This document shows, piece by piece, positions 1 to 8,822 of a stretch of 64,000 nucleotides of DNA. Where the stretch lies: positions 1 through 64,000 of the forward strand of contig CALJKV010000063.1 in assembly GCA_937974245.1 (NCBI GenBank), written 5' to 3'. How positions within the stretch are numbered: the first letter of the stretch is position 1; each line of letters begins with the position of its first letter. The stretch comes from an uncultured Chloroflexota bacterium (GTDB lineage Bacteria > Chloroflexota > Anaerolineae > Aggregatilineales > Phototrophicaceae). The position numbers were made by a program, and so were the translations under genes. The notes below the pieces were generated by a model. The model searched no databases. It was not told the DNA's origin and was given only the letters and a program-made list of their open reading frames with translations.

Positions 1-53
1 AGAGCACTCCTTTGACGTGGGAGGGGTCAGAGGTTCGAGTCCTCTATTGCCCA
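1..53 (+). tRNA. tRNA-Val(GAC), 5' end cut off by window edge
   Basis: The window opens inside the D arm. The anticodon arm is CTCCT/GGGAG around the 7-base loop TTGACGT, giving anticodon GAC (valine). A 5-base variable loop, a perfect T stem AGAGG/CCTCT with loop TTCGAGT, and the 3' acceptor strand ATTGCCC with discriminator A follow. CCA is not encoded as such (CAC follows). The 3' acceptor strand is repeated near 48.7 kb, so this tRNA is the probable anchor of the island. Confidence 0.85.
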
Positions 54-189
54 CACTGTACTAAGCGTACAGCCCAACCCGCAAAGACCCACCGCAAGGT
101 GGTTTTTTGTTTTATTTCCACTTAATTGATTGAGTTATTTTTGCTGGGTTTACCTGTACCTCCTGTTTTCTTTTAAGCGTATGCTTGAT
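46..189 (+). repeat. Direct repeat, left copy: tRNA-Val 3' end, terminator and luxR leader
   Basis: These 144 bases match 48715-48858 with only three mismatches by eye. The repeat starts exactly at the 3' acceptor strand of tRNA-Val and includes the inverted repeat CTGTAC/GTACAG at 56-72 and the terminator. Such duplication of a tRNA 3' end is typical of integrated elements, but the similarity continues into the luxR gene, which is longer than a usual att core. Confidence 0.85.
89..113 (+). terminator. Rho-independent terminator of tRNA-Val
   Basis: Stem CCACC/GGTGG closes a GCAA tetraloop and is followed directly by six T and a further T-rich run. It lies 36 bases after the tRNA and is repeated at 48758-48777. 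Confidence 0.8.
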
Positions 190-194
190 AAAGC

Positions 195-809
195 ATATTC
201 AACGTGAGCGCATCCAGCAGCAAATCGACAATCGCCCGGATACCCATCTTGTGCTGATTTCCGCCCCAGCCGGATTCGGAAAGTCATCCTGTCTGGTCGA
301 ATGGGCACATCATTTGAAAGACCATCACGTTCAGGTCGCATGGTATGCACTTGATGAACATGATAATGACCCGGCACGTTTTGCCGCCTATTTGCTGCAA
401 TCCTGCCTCGCTGCGGATCGCGCCTTGCTTGCACACGCCGATTCCAGTCTGCAATCCGACCTGCATGAAGCCGTCAATCAGCTGCTGAATGCCGCTAGCG
501 ACTACGCACAGCCGCTGGTATTGATCCTCGATGATTATCACCTGATCAAAACGCCCCAGATTCACGATGCGGTAGGCCGCATGTGTGACCGTATGCCGCC
601 CAACATGCGGCTGGCAATCGGCACGCGTGCCGACCCGCCGTTGCAACTGGCACGCCTGCGGGCACGAGGCGAGATGGCGGAGCTGCGCCTGGGAGACCTG
701 CGCTTTACCAAACCCGAAATCGCCGCCTGGCTGCATACCAAGTTGGGCTGGAACCCGTCCCCGGATTTCCTCACTCGACTTGACGCGATGACAGAAGGAT
801 GGGCGGCAG
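195..809 (+). pseudogene. Truncated copy of MalT-type LuxR regulator gene
   Basis: This stretch appears identical, base for base, to 48955-49569 within the intact 870-residue LuxR gene. It encodes roughly residues 18-222, including the P-loop APAGFGKS and the Walker B region LVLILDDYH. Compared with the intact copy it lacks a net 91 bases just upstream, removing the start codon and first 17 or so codons, and the match stops abruptly at 809. The C-terminal repeats and the DNA-binding HTH are absent, so it cannot act as a regulator. The frame stays open into unrelated sequence to about 1192, but this is probably chance. Confidence 0.9.
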
Positions 810-1204
810 AAAACTTGCTTCACGCAGCAGATACCGCTGATCTAGCCGCTTTGAGCGGGCGTTTTGTTGCCGGATCTGTTGTGGACTACCTGCAAACAAC
901 GATCTGGCGGAATGCCGACATCATACCCATTACTTTTGACTCCGCCATTTGGTGGGTATTACCCCACACGATCCAGCCTGGGGCGAAGGCACTCCCGAAC
1001 CACCATCTGAGTCTGCGTATTGCTGTGCCAATGGGAAAATCCATTATCGAAATCTGCCAAGGCAAGCAGCGGATATGGAAACAGTACTATCGGCGACTGA
1101 TACCCAATCTACCGGTCTACCTTCTCGATACGTTTCTCACAGCGCTGCACACAACCGAAGCGATACGAATCACGATCCAGTCGTCTGTCTAGCGCCTGAT
1201 TAAG
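810..1204 (+). other. Unrecognised sequence after the luxR breakpoint
   Basis: About 0.4 kb between the end of the truncated luxR copy and the HpaI aldolase operon end. Two overlapping plus frames stay open (the continuation of the luxR frame to 1192 and another at 949-1203), but neither has a convincing start or recognisable family motif. It may be debris from the insertion event. Confidence 0.35.
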
Positions 1205-1212
1205 TGGAAATG

Positions 1213-1229
1213 CGAGGCCATCGGCCTCG
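1213..1229 (-). terminator. Hairpin at end of the corrinoid/C1 operon
   Basis: Perfect 7-base stem CGAGGCC/GGCCTCG with loop ATC, 19 bases beyond the stop of the last gene of the minus-strand operon. There is no strong T run on the minus strand, so it may be a weak terminator or an mRNA 3'-end stabiliser. Confidence 0.45.
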
Positions 1230-1247
1230 GCTGAAAACCAGCCCGAT

Positions 1248-2039
1248 TTAGTAACTTTCACTCTTTCGCTGTTGCGCTTGTATACCGCGCACCCCATTCA
1301 CAACGGCTGCCGCCGCGCTGGTCAGCAGGCCGCTGTCGGTTTGCACTGTGACCATCTCGATACCACGTTCGATCATCTTGTGAGCATAGGCCACCGAATT
1401 GCAATGGATACCGGTGATGATATCATGGCGTTTGGCTGCTGCAATGATCGTGTCGAGCGCCGCCAGGAATTCAGCGTCTTCATTATCCATGCCACCCGCG
1501 CCCATGAGCGACAGCCGTAAATCGCCTGGGCCGATGTAAAAACCATTCAAACCGGGCACACTGGCAATCTCGTCTATGTTGTCGAGCGCCTCTTTTGTCT
1601 CGATCATCGCCAGTGCCAGCACTTCATGATTGGCCTGGCTGGCATAGTCGGCTCCATACACGACGCGGGCACGGGTCGGCCCCAGGCTGCGGTAGCCGTC
1701 CGGGTGATAGCGGCACGCGCCAACAAACTGCTCACATTCGGCGCGATTGTTCACCATCGGGCAGATAATACCCATCGCACCGGCATCCAACAACCGTCCG
1801 ATGATCCCTGGCTCGTTCCAGGTGGAGCGTGCCAGCGGTACGGTATCGGTGACGGAAATGGCCTGTAGCATATGGATGGCGGAGTCCAGCCCCATCAAGC
1901 CGTGCTGCATGTCCACGGTCAGGCTGTCGAATCCGGCGCGGGCCATGATTTCGGTTGACCAGGGGCTGGGAATGTGCAGCCAGCCGTTGAGTGTGGCGCG
2001 TCCTTCCCGCCAGGTTGATTTAAGTGCATTGTTTTTCAT
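1248..2039 (-). CDS. HpcH/HpaI-family class II aldolase
   Basis: 263 residues, the usual size of metal-dependent HpaI-type aldolases, which reversibly split 2-keto-3-deoxy acids into pyruvate and an aldehyde. Visible family residues are the catalytic His46 in DMQHG, Arg71 in the ARSTW segment that binds the pyruvate carboxylate, and metal ligands Glu147 (MIETKE) and Asp173 (GPGDL). It is the last gene of the 13-gene minus-strand operon and follows the corrinoid reactivase by 24 bases. In this setting it would cleave the carbon skeleton left after demethylation or dehydration of a sugar acid. The substrate length cannot be told; macrophomate-synthase-like or 2,4-dihydroxyhept-2-enedioate aldolase activity are alternatives. 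Confidence 0.82.
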   Translation of the reverse strand: MKNNALKSTWREGRATLNGWLHIPSPWSTEIMARAGFDSLTVDMQHGLMGLDSAIHMLQAISVTDTVPLARSTWNEPGIIGRLLDAGAMGIICPMVNNRAECEQFVGACRYHPDGYRSLGPTRARVVYGADYASQANHEVLALAMIETKEALDNIDEIASVPGLNGFYIGPGDLRLSLMGAGGMDNEDAEFLAALDTIIAAAKRHDIITGIHCNSVAYAHKMIERGIEMVTVQTDSGLLTSAAAAVVNGVRGIQAQQRKSESY

Positions 2040-2063
2040 GATTCCTATGTCTTTCTCACAAAG

Positions 2064-4070
2064 TTAAGTGAATGTGCGTGTCCGACGTTTCATAATGACG
2101 GGCTGTTTTGTGGTAGAGGAGGGTGGCGGCAGGGCGTGTGACAGGTGTGGGAAAGGGTCAACTGCGTGTGGCAAGTGCAGAGCCTGCACAAAGGCCTCCT
2201 GAAAACGCGCATCCGCTGCCAGCTCAACATGGGTGACATGCTCGACAAGCTGGCGGGCCTCCTGCCGCTTTCCCACATTCAGCAGGGCGATACGAGCGCC
2301 ATCACCGGCGGCATTGCCAACTGCATACACCCGTTTCAGGTCACAGTCCGGTATCAGCCCCAGAATCATAGCGCGTTCGGTATCAATGTGACTGCCAAAC
2401 GCACCTGCCAGGATAATCCGGTCCACATGATCTACGCCCGCCCGCGCCATCAGGAGTTTGATCCCGGCATATAACGCGCCCTTCGCCAGTTGGATATTGC
2501 GGACATCCTTCTGGGTAATCACAATGGCGTGACCGGTTGCGGTCTGATCGGCAGCCACCAGGACATACGATGCGACGCCATCCTGCCATTGCACCCGGTC
2601 AGAGGCCGAACCAGAGTCAAAACGGCCATCCGGCAGCAGGAGTCCCGCCACGAACAGTTCCGCCACCACATCAATGATGCCGGAGCCACAAATCCCTATC
2701 GGCAGCACATCCGGCGGCGCGTTCCAGGTATCTGACCAGGATTCGTTCCCAATGACGCGGAAACGCGGTTCGCCGGTCTGGGGGTCAATGCGGACTTTCT
2801 CAATCGCTCCCGGCGCAGCACGCATCCCGTGTGTAATCTGTGCACCCTCGAAAGCCGGGCCGGTGGGGCTGGACGCAGCGAGCATCCAATTACGGTTGCC
2901 GATGACGACTTCAGCGTTCGTGCCGACATCTACGATGAGAGAGACTTTCTCCTCCGCATAGGGCGCTTCGGCCAACAGCACCGCCAGGTTATCCGCGCCG
3001 ACATACCCGCCCAGAGAGGGCAGAATGTGAACTGATGCCGCTGGATTGACCCTGAGATGCAGATCCTTGGCACGGACATCCACCGAGTCGCGCCCAGCCA
3101 GCGCGAACGGCGCATGACCGATTTCCAGCGGCGAAATGCCCAGGAACAGGTGGGTCATGGTGGTGTTACCCACGACAACCAGGTCATAAATACAGTCAGG
3201 GGTCACACCGGCGGTCTGCGTGGCTGCCACAATCAGGACATTCAACGCCTCGGTAATCGCGCGATGCAGGGTGTCCAGTCCGTTCGGTTGCAACATGGTG
3301 TACGAAATGCGGCTCATGACATCTTCGCCATATGCTACCTGTGGGTTCATGGCCGCTTCGGTAGCGATGACTGCCCCGGTGCGCAGATCGCAGAGATGGG
3401 CGACCACTGTGGTTGTGCCAATATCCACCGCCAGGCCGTAAACCGCCTCCGCAAAACCGGGACGGACATCCAGAATGGTTCGGTTCTCGCGCAGGATGAC
3501 CGTCACCTGCCAGTCACTCGCCCGCAGCGCCGCCTGTAATTTGCGGAGAGCGTGCAGATCAATCTGTAATCCGGTGAGGTGATGCTGTTCGGCCAATGCG
3601 GTTTGCAGGCGTTCCCAGTCGCCGGGGTGAGATTCCAGGGCGGCGGGTTCAACGGTGACAAACAGGGGGCGCACTGCCGGTTGGATGGCGATGCGCCGCT
3701 GGGTGTTGGCCGATTTACGGATGATTTGCTTGTGGGCGAGACTGGTCTCTGGAACGGATACCAGCAGATCGCCCTCGACCTGTGCCTGGCAGGCAAGCCG
3801 GTAGGTGGCGTTCGCCGGTTGGTCGGCTATCTGGAGTTCGCGCATTGTCGGCGGGGATAGGTGTGCGGGGCTGGACGAGATACCGTGCTTGGGGAAGTCG
3901 CCGGTTTCGATGCGTACCCGGCACTTATGACACGTTCCCTGCCCGTTACAGATGGTTTCCAGCTCCACACCCAACTGGCGCGCCGCATCCAGCAGTGATG
4001 TCCCGGCGGGGACATACCCCCGCAGACCGGAAGGCATAAGAATGACGTGAACCTGGCGCTGATCGCTCAT
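2064..4070 (-). CDS. Reductive activator of corrinoid proteins (RACo-like, DUF4445)
   Basis: 668 residues. The N-terminus is a plant-type [2Fe-2S] ferredoxin domain with Cys41, Cys47, Cys50 and Cys94. A linker leads into a large ASKHA-fold ATPase domain (DUF4445) with glycine-rich phosphate loops near LAVDIGTTTVVAHL and LIVDVGTNAEV, and the C-terminal ILAGAFGSH motif. Proteins of this family use ATP to push an electron uphill and rescue corrinoid cofactors that have oxidised to Co(II). Its start overlaps the VOC stop (TAATG), so the two are translationally coupled, and the corrinoid protein and both methyltransferases lie in the same operon. This is strong evidence that the operon runs a real corrinoid methyl-transfer cycle. 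Confidence 0.92.
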   Translation of the reverse strand: MSDQRQVHVILMPSGLRGYVPAGTSLLDAARQLGVELETICNGQGTCHKCRVRIETGDFPKHGISSSPAHLSPPTMRELQIADQPANATYRLACQAQVEGDLLVSVPETSLAHKQIIRKSANTQRRIAIQPAVRPLFVTVEPAALESHPGDWERLQTALAEQHHLTGLQIDLHALRKLQAALRASDWQVTVILRENRTILDVRPGFAEAVYGLAVDIGTTTVVAHLCDLRTGAVIATEAAMNPQVAYGEDVMSRISYTMLQPNGLDTLHRAITEALNVLIVAATQTAGVTPDCIYDLVVVGNTTMTHLFLGISPLEIGHAPFALAGRDSVDVRAKDLHLRVNPAASVHILPSLGGYVGADNLAVLLAEAPYAEEKVSLIVDVGTNAEVVIGNRNWMLAASSPTGPAFEGAQITHGMRAAPGAIEKVRIDPQTGEPRFRVIGNESWSDTWNAPPDVLPIGICGSGIIDVVAELFVAGLLLPDGRFDSGSASDRVQWQDGVASYVLVAADQTATGHAIVITQKDVRNIQLAKGALYAGIKLLMARAGVDHVDRIILAGAFGSHIDTERAMILGLIPDCDLKRVYAVGNAAGDGARIALLNVGKRQEARQLVEHVTHVELAADARFQEAFVQALHLPHAVDPFPHLSHALPPPSSTTKQPVIMKRRTRTFT

Positions 4071-4480
4071 TATGGCTTTTCGGTGAATTCAATCATGTGC
4101 CCATCAGGGTCATAGATGTAGACCTGGCTGGGGCCATCACCGCGCGGGCGCGGCCCATAAGCGACAGCCACGCCATGCACCTGCAACTGCTGCATGAGCG
4201 CATCCATGCTGTCAATCTGGAACGCGAAATGACGGGCGAAGGTCACATCCCCATTAGGTTTAGGCGTATTGGCCGGGTCTCCAGCATCCTGCGTGGCGAT
4301 ATCACGGCGGATTAAGTGAAGCTCCGCGCCGCCTTTGCGAAACCATGCGCCCGGAAACGTGAAATTCGCCGGGCGGGGGACTTCCTCCATGCCGAGGATG
4401 TCGCAGTAAAACCGCCGCGCGGCATCCACATCGTTCACGACGATACTCACATGATCCAGTGATCGAATGGTGTAAGCCAT
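4070..4480 (-). CDS. VOC-family (glyoxalase/bleomycin-resistance fold) protein
   Basis: 136 residues forming one vicinal-oxygen-chelate unit pair. It begins with LDHVSIVVNDVDAARRFY and ends with DPDGHMIEF, the usual N- and C-terminal signatures. Potential metal ligands are His10, the Glu/His of GAELHLI, a central His and the terminal Glu of IEF. The family includes glyoxalase I, methylmalonyl-CoA epimerase, dioxygenases and antibiotic-binding proteins, so the reaction is not determined. It sits between the corrinoid protein and the reactivase, so an isomerase or epimerase step in the same pathway is plausible. Confidence 0.8.
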   Translation of the reverse strand: MAYTIRSLDHVSIVVNDVDAARRFYCDILGMEEVPRPANFTFPGAWFRKGGAELHLIRRDIATQDAGDPANTPKPNGDVTFARHFAFQIDSMDALMQQLQVHGVAVAYGPRPRGDGPSQVYIYDPDGHMIEFTEKP

Positions 4481-4500
4481 TGCTCCCTCTCTTGAAAGAC

Positions 4501-5151
4501 TCAGGCAATACCCAGCATCGCTTTTAACTCACGTACCAGGGCGCTGGCGTTCGGTGCGTAGCCATCCGCCCCCACTTTCTCGCAGTATTCCTGGGTGACG
4601 GGTGCGCCACCCACGAAGATTTTAACGCTATCACGCAATCCAGCCTTTTTGATAGCTTCAATCGTGGGAACGAACATGGACATGGTGGTTGTCAGGAAGG
4701 CGCTCAGGCCAACCGCGTCCGGTTGATGTTCACGGATCGCCTCGACAAACTGCTCTTCCGGCACGTTTACGCCGATATCCACCACCTTAAATCCTGCGCC
4801 TTCCAGCATGATGTTGCACAGGTTCTTGCCCACATCATGGATGTCCCCTTTGACCGTCCCCATGACAAATGTGCCAACCGGCTTGGCTCCGGTTTCCGCC
4901 ATCAGTGGGCGCAGGATTTCCATCGCAGCGGCCATCGCTTTGGCGGCGACCAGCATTTCCGGCACGAAGAATGTCCCTTCCTCAAACAGCCGCCCGACTT
5001 CTTCCAGTCCCGGGATCAGGGCATCGAACAGAATTGTGTCGGGTTTGAGGCCGATTTCCAGTGCCTCTTTGGTGAGCGTGACTACCGGCTCACGCTTGCC
5101 ATCAATGACCTCGTTATACAGTTCGTCTAAAATATCGTCTTGTCTGCTCAT
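4501..5151 (-). CDS. Methyltransferase cognate corrinoid protein (B12-binding)
   Basis: 216 residues with the standard two-part build: an N-terminal helical cap (about residues 1-88) and a C-terminal Rossmann-like B12-binding domain. The cobalt-binding motif DxHxxG is present as GDIHDVGKN (Asp103, His105, Gly108), giving the base-off/His-on form. Such proteins (MtvC, MtoC, MttC, MtgC types) shuttle the methyl group from methyltransferase I to the pterin methyltransferase. It lies 27 bases after the UroD-family methyltransferase, its likely methyl donor enzyme, and 20 bases before the VOC gene. Confidence 0.93.
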   Translation of the reverse strand: MSRQDDILDELYNEVIDGKREPVVTLTKEALEIGLKPDTILFDALIPGLEEVGRLFEEGTFFVPEMLVAAKAMAAAMEILRPLMAETGAKPVGTFVMGTVKGDIHDVGKNLCNIMLEGAGFKVVDIGVNVPEEQFVEAIREHQPDAVGLSAFLTTTMSMFVPTIEAIKKAGLRDSVKIFVGGAPVTQEYCEKVGADGYAPNASALVRELKAMLGIA

Positions 5152-5178
5152 CGTGGGTTTCCCTCAACTAAAACCGGG

Positions 5179-6420
5179 CTACTGCCGGGGCCGGCGGGGC
5201 CGACGTTCCTGTTTTTCGACGGTTGATTGCGCAGCGATCTCGGCCTGAGTAGGTGGCCTGCGGTCTTCCGCGCTCAATACATGGTCTAACTGGATTGGAT
5301 ACGCGCCGTATTCATGGGCGGCGGCATACAGGGCTTCGATATTCTGTGGCGGCACGTCTGCGCCAATGTTATGGCAGGGGGCGACAATATAGCCCCCACC
5401 ACGTCCCAGATCATGAATGCGCTTGGCGACATCGTAGCGCACCTGCTCCGGCGTGGAAAACGGCAGCATCTGCTGGACATCAATCGCGCCATGAAATACC
5501 AACCGACCATGATACAGTTCCTTGAGTACCGCAGTGTCCATCCCCAGCGCCGAAGTCTGGATCGGGTTGAGGATGTCTACGCCCATCTCGATGATGTCCT
5601 CAATCACTGGCGTTACCGTGCCGTCGGTGTGGTACATGAATTTCACATCGGCCTGGCTCTTGATGTGGTCAATCAGCGTTTTGAGACGCGGTTTGAGCAG
5701 GCTGCGGAACAGATCGGGCGAGATCATCATGGATTGCTGCCCGCCGATGTCATCCGTAAAGTAGACCATCTGCACGTAGGGGCCGACTTCCTTGAGGAAT
5801 CCCGTCCAGTAGGCTTTATACAGGTCGAGCAGCTTGTCGAGCAGCGCCTCGGCAAATGCGACATTCCCAACCAGGTCGGCGAACATCTGCGCGTAGCCGC
5901 GTATTTGCAGGGCTTTCGTGAGCAGCCCGCCCTTTATCGAGTCGGCTACCAGCACGTAGTCGGTGTTTTCGTAGAGATACCTGGCCCGTTCACCCAGCCC
6001 TTTCCATAGATTCGGGTCTTCCGGGTCAGGCCAGTTGAAGTGTTCGAGATCGGCCAGCGTCGCGTTTTCGAGCGGTGACGCCTGCACGCCGTAAGCATCA
6101 ATCATGTGCTGCCAGGTGATGCCCCACATATCGCGGTACTTGTCGCTGTCGACATCCACCATGTTCACCCAATTAGGCGCAATCCAGCGGAAATCAACAT
6201 GATATCGCTGGAGGAGCTTTTCGTCAGGTATCACATTCTGTACCATGCGATCCAGTATCAGGTCGCCATTCTTCAGGTCATTATCGCCCAGGTACTCGCG
6301 CAGATTGCGGTAGGCGATGCGGTGCAGCGAGGCAACATGGCTGCCGGTATCTACTGGTACGCGGTCAGCTTCCTGAAACTGGGTGATGCGCTTGAAACGT
6401 TCGCGGGGTGTCATTGTCAT
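5179..6420 (-). CDS. UroD-family methyltransferase (candidate methyltransferase I)
   Basis: 413 residues of the uroporphyrinogen-decarboxylase fold. Here it is not a haem enzyme, because it sits beside a corrinoid protein and reactivase and no haem genes are near. Metal-site candidates typical of corrinoid-linked members are His in the MYHTDG segment (with Asp where methanol/methylamine enzymes have Cys) and Cys in VAPCHNIGADVPPQNI. UroD-fold enzymes of the MtvB/MtoB type demethylate methoxylated aromatics, and MtaA/MtbA types transfer methyl to coenzyme M. Here the substrate is unknown, and sugar-like methyl ethers are suggested only by neighbours. The start overlaps the stop of the fucose-isomerase-like gene by 4 bases. 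A short basic tail rich in Arg and Pro ends the protein. Confidence 0.85.
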   Translation of the reverse strand: MTMTPRERFKRITQFQEADRVPVDTGSHVASLHRIAYRNLREYLGDNDLKNGDLILDRMVQNVIPDEKLLQRYHVDFRWIAPNWVNMVDVDSDKYRDMWGITWQHMIDAYGVQASPLENATLADLEHFNWPDPEDPNLWKGLGERARYLYENTDYVLVADSIKGGLLTKALQIRGYAQMFADLVGNVAFAEALLDKLLDLYKAYWTGFLKEVGPYVQMVYFTDDIGGQQSMMISPDLFRSLLKPRLKTLIDHIKSQADVKFMYHTDGTVTPVIEDIIEMGVDILNPIQTSALGMDTAVLKELYHGRLVFHGAIDVQQMLPFSTPEQVRYDVAKRIHDLGRGGGYIVAPCHNIGADVPPQNIEALYAAAHEYGAYPIQLDHVLSAEDRRPPTQAEIAAQSTVEKQERRPRRPRQ

Positions 6421-7850
6421 GCCTGCACCTCCTCACGATTAAAAAATACCGGTTGGATGCCCAGCATCTGGCAGAAATGCGCCAGTTCATGGGTATAACG
6501 TCCATCTACGGCCAGGATGTGGTTCGAGCCGAATGTACTGAGTAGATGATCCACGTCCACGTCCATTTTGATGAAGGCAGTGGGCAGCTGGTGCGTACCG
6601 CGTGCGGAGACGAACGTCTGGTATTCCTCGTCACTGATATTGACCGTCTCGCCCGTGATGATCGCCATGTGATACACGCCATCCACACGGTACAAGCGGG
6701 CTAAAGTGAGGTCGCCGGGAGCGGTGGTGAAATAGGTAATCGCCCCGCCGCCGGGACGATTGGCCGGACGCAGTTCGACGCGGCTCATGTTTTCGGCAGG
6801 ATCATCGGAACGGGCCGCATACCACGTACAGAACGCGCCGCAGTTGGGGAAGTAGAAGGTCTGGCGCTCGTCGTCAATGTAGCTCACATCCATGAACAGC
6901 ACCGGCTTGCCGCCCGATACTTCCTTGAGGATTTCCATGCTGAGCGCGGCGTCGCCATCGGCTTCACAGGCCATCATCATCGGTTGCTTGTTCCCGCTGG
7001 CATCATACGGCCCCGGCAGCAGCGCAGCGGAGATACACTGCGGAACATAATGGGTCGTCATATCGGGCATACACTTGATCGCCACGAAATCCAGCCCCAT
7101 GTCCTCGATGATCTCTTTAGTCGCCAGGTAGCAACGTACCTGGAAGGCCAGTTTTTCCGGCGTGAAGCGCTGATCGTTGTATTTGACTGCACCCGCCATA
7201 CGGTTGAGCCAGCCTATCATGTTGGCTGTTGAATCTTCGGGGACAAGCTCCGCCCGGCGCACGATCTCGAGCTGGTCAATGTGTTCCGTATCCACGCCGA
7301 ACAGTTTCTTCCACTGCATCGGGTCGAACGTGCCGGTGTCAATGCCCAGTGACCGGCCACCAAACAGCCCGAATACCTTACCGTGCAACCGTTTTTTGGT
7401 CGCCGCCGCCCGAAAGTAGGGCATAAGCTGGTCTTCCAGGGCATCGTCGAAATCGGCACGGATGCGCAGATGCGGATATCCGATCTGGCTGAGGGTGCCG
7501 CCCGCCCCCAGCAAACCAACGGTGCTATGTGTACTGGGATGTTTATTGCCCAGCAGCACCACCGGCAGCCCGGCACGCTGGACTCCCCGCACCACCAGAT
7601 TAGGCGAGGTCCAGCAGGGGATATGCGCGACCAATACTTCCGCGCCACCTGCCAGCAATGCGTCCACCTGGGCATCAATGTCCTCTTTGTGGCGTGCAAC
7701 GGCATGATCTGCCATCAGGTTGACCGGCAATCCCTGGAAATAGGCAATCGCGTCCTGGTGGCGAGGCTCGGTCAGGCCGCGAAAGACATTTTCCCATTCG
7801 TGTTTTCGGTTATCCCCGAACGTAATTAACCCTACATGCGGTTGTGCCAT
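6417..7850 (-). CDS. L-fucose/arabinose isomerase-fold protein
   Basis: 477 residues. The N-terminal half resembles the substrate-recognition domains of FucI-type ketol isomerases. The C-terminal half carries the three residues expected for the metal centre: Glu296 (ACEADGD), Asp321 (LFMDVSY) and His444 (GSNHILAVDG), equivalent in order to Glu337, Asp361 and His528 of E. coli FucI. It is shorter than classical FucI (about 590 residues), as are many uncharacterised homologues. Aldose-ketose isomerisation is therefore likely but unproven. Direct 4-base overlap with the UroD-fold methyltransferase suggests they act on the same compound. Confidence 0.8.
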   Translation of the reverse strand: MAQPHVGLITFGDNRKHEWENVFRGLTEPRHQDAIAYFQGLPVNLMADHAVARHKEDIDAQVDALLAGGAEVLVAHIPCWTSPNLVVRGVQRAGLPVVLLGNKHPSTHSTVGLLGAGGTLSQIGYPHLRIRADFDDALEDQLMPYFRAAATKKRLHGKVFGLFGGRSLGIDTGTFDPMQWKKLFGVDTEHIDQLEIVRRAELVPEDSTANMIGWLNRMAGAVKYNDQRFTPEKLAFQVRCYLATKEIIEDMGLDFVAIKCMPDMTTHYVPQCISAALLPGPYDASGNKQPMMMACEADGDAALSMEILKEVSGGKPVLFMDVSYIDDERQTFYFPNCGAFCTWYAARSDDPAENMSRVELRPANRPGGGAITYFTTAPGDLTLARLYRVDGVYHMAIITGETVNISDEEYQTFVSARGTHQLPTAFIKMDVDVDHLLSTFGSNHILAVDGRYTHELAHFCQMLGIQPVFFNREEVQA

Positions 7851-7905
7851 TCGGCTCTCCTATTGAACAATTCTTCCGGCCTGTATCCTCAAATCATGCC
7901 TCATC

Positions 7906-7928
7906 GGGGAAGGTCAGAGACCCTCCCC
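7906..7928. repeat. REP-like intergenic palindrome, copy 1
   Basis: Imperfect palindrome: GGGGA.GGTC and GACC.TCCCC around AGA, one mismatch. It lies in the 157-base gap between the SDR and the isomerase genes. A related element is at 9691-9711. Such GTAGGGGCG/GGTC-type palindromes recur between genes in many genomes. Confidence 0.55.
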
Positions 7929-8007
7929 AATAAGTTCCGTCATGCAGTGTCTGTGGATGGTTGAAAGGACGCGGATTCAGTCGAAATAAAGGTGATGTTG
8001 TTTTCGT

Positions 8008-8808
8008 CTAACCAGCCACCCCAGTGGCTTTTTCCAATGCCCTTGGGAAGGCCTGAATCCCGCGCCCGCCATCTACTAAGACGGTTTCGCCAACAAAATA
8101 GCTGGCATCCTCACTGCCCATGAACATAATCACCCTGGCAATTTCCTCCGTAGAGGCGACATAGCCAATCGGCAGACGTTCCATCAATTTGTCATTTTTC
8201 TCTTTGCTGTGGACAACACGCAGCATTAACTCGGTCAGCACCGGGCCAGGGGCCACGCCATTCACGCGGATGCCATGCGGTATCAGCGCCAGCGCCGCCG
8301 CTTTGGTGAACTGATTGGCGCCACCTTTCGCGGCACAGTAGGGTACTTGATCTGCTAACGCGAGCTGGTCCCCCATGACGGAGGTCACATTCACGATGTA
8401 GCCGGATTCCTTACCCTGTTCCACCATGACACGTGCTGCCGCTTGCGTTACCAGGAAGGTTCCCTTCAGGTCAACGCCCAGCACCCAATCCCAGTCATCC
8501 GGGGTGATATCGAAGAATTCAGCACTATGGTTCACACCGGCGTTGTTCACCACCACATCAATGGTGCCGAATGTCTCGACAGTTGTTTTCACCAGGTTGT
8601 TCACATCCTCCGGGTTGCTGACGTCGCAGCGCACGAAGATGGCTTCACCACCGGCAGCTTTGATTTCGCTCACGACACGCTCACCGAGGTCGGTAGAGCG
8701 CCCGGCAGCGACAACTTTCGCGCCTTCTTTGGCAAATGCTTTGGCAGTCGCTTCGCCAATCCCTTTGGTTGCGCCAGTTACAATGGCGACTTTATCTGTG
8801 AATCGCAT
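8008..8808 (-). CDS. Short-chain dehydrogenase/reductase (classical SDR)
   Basis: 266 residues. It has the N-terminal nucleotide-binding motif TGATKGIG, the NNAG stretch, a catalytic Ser in NVTSVMG and the YxxxK pair in VPYCAAKGG. It ends with the classical VNGVAPGPVLT and VDGGRGI segments. The family oxidises or reduces secondary alcohols with NAD(P). It lies 14 bases after the creatininase-like gene in the one-carbon operon and would act on a hydroxyl of the sugar-like substrate. Which hydroxyl, and whether it prefers NAD or NADP, cannot be read safely. Confidence 0.88.
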   Translation of the reverse strand: MRFTDKVAIVTGATKGIGEATAKAFAKEGAKVVAAGRSTDLGERVVSEIKAAGGEAIFVRCDVSNPEDVNNLVKTTVETFGTIDVVVNNAGVNHSAEFFDITPDDWDWVLGVDLKGTFLVTQAAARVMVEQGKESGYIVNVTSVMGDQLALADQVPYCAAKGGANQFTKAAALALIPHGIRVNGVAPGPVLTELMLRVVHSKEKNDKLMERLPIGYVASTEEIARVIMFMGSEDASYFVGETVLVDGGRGIQAFPRALEKATGVAG

Positions 8809-8822
8809 AATTCATTCCTGCC

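Noticed and set aside
949..1203. Frame with CCANGK motif resembling a Helitron-helicase stretch
   Set aside because: Only a few residues match, Helitrons are eukaryotic, and the rest has no support; treated as unrecognised sequence.
5179..6420. Uroporphyrinogen decarboxylase for haem synthesis
   Set aside because: The fold is right, but the gene overlaps the isomerase gene and adjoins a corrinoid protein and reactivase; no haem genes are near, so methyltransferase is far likelier.
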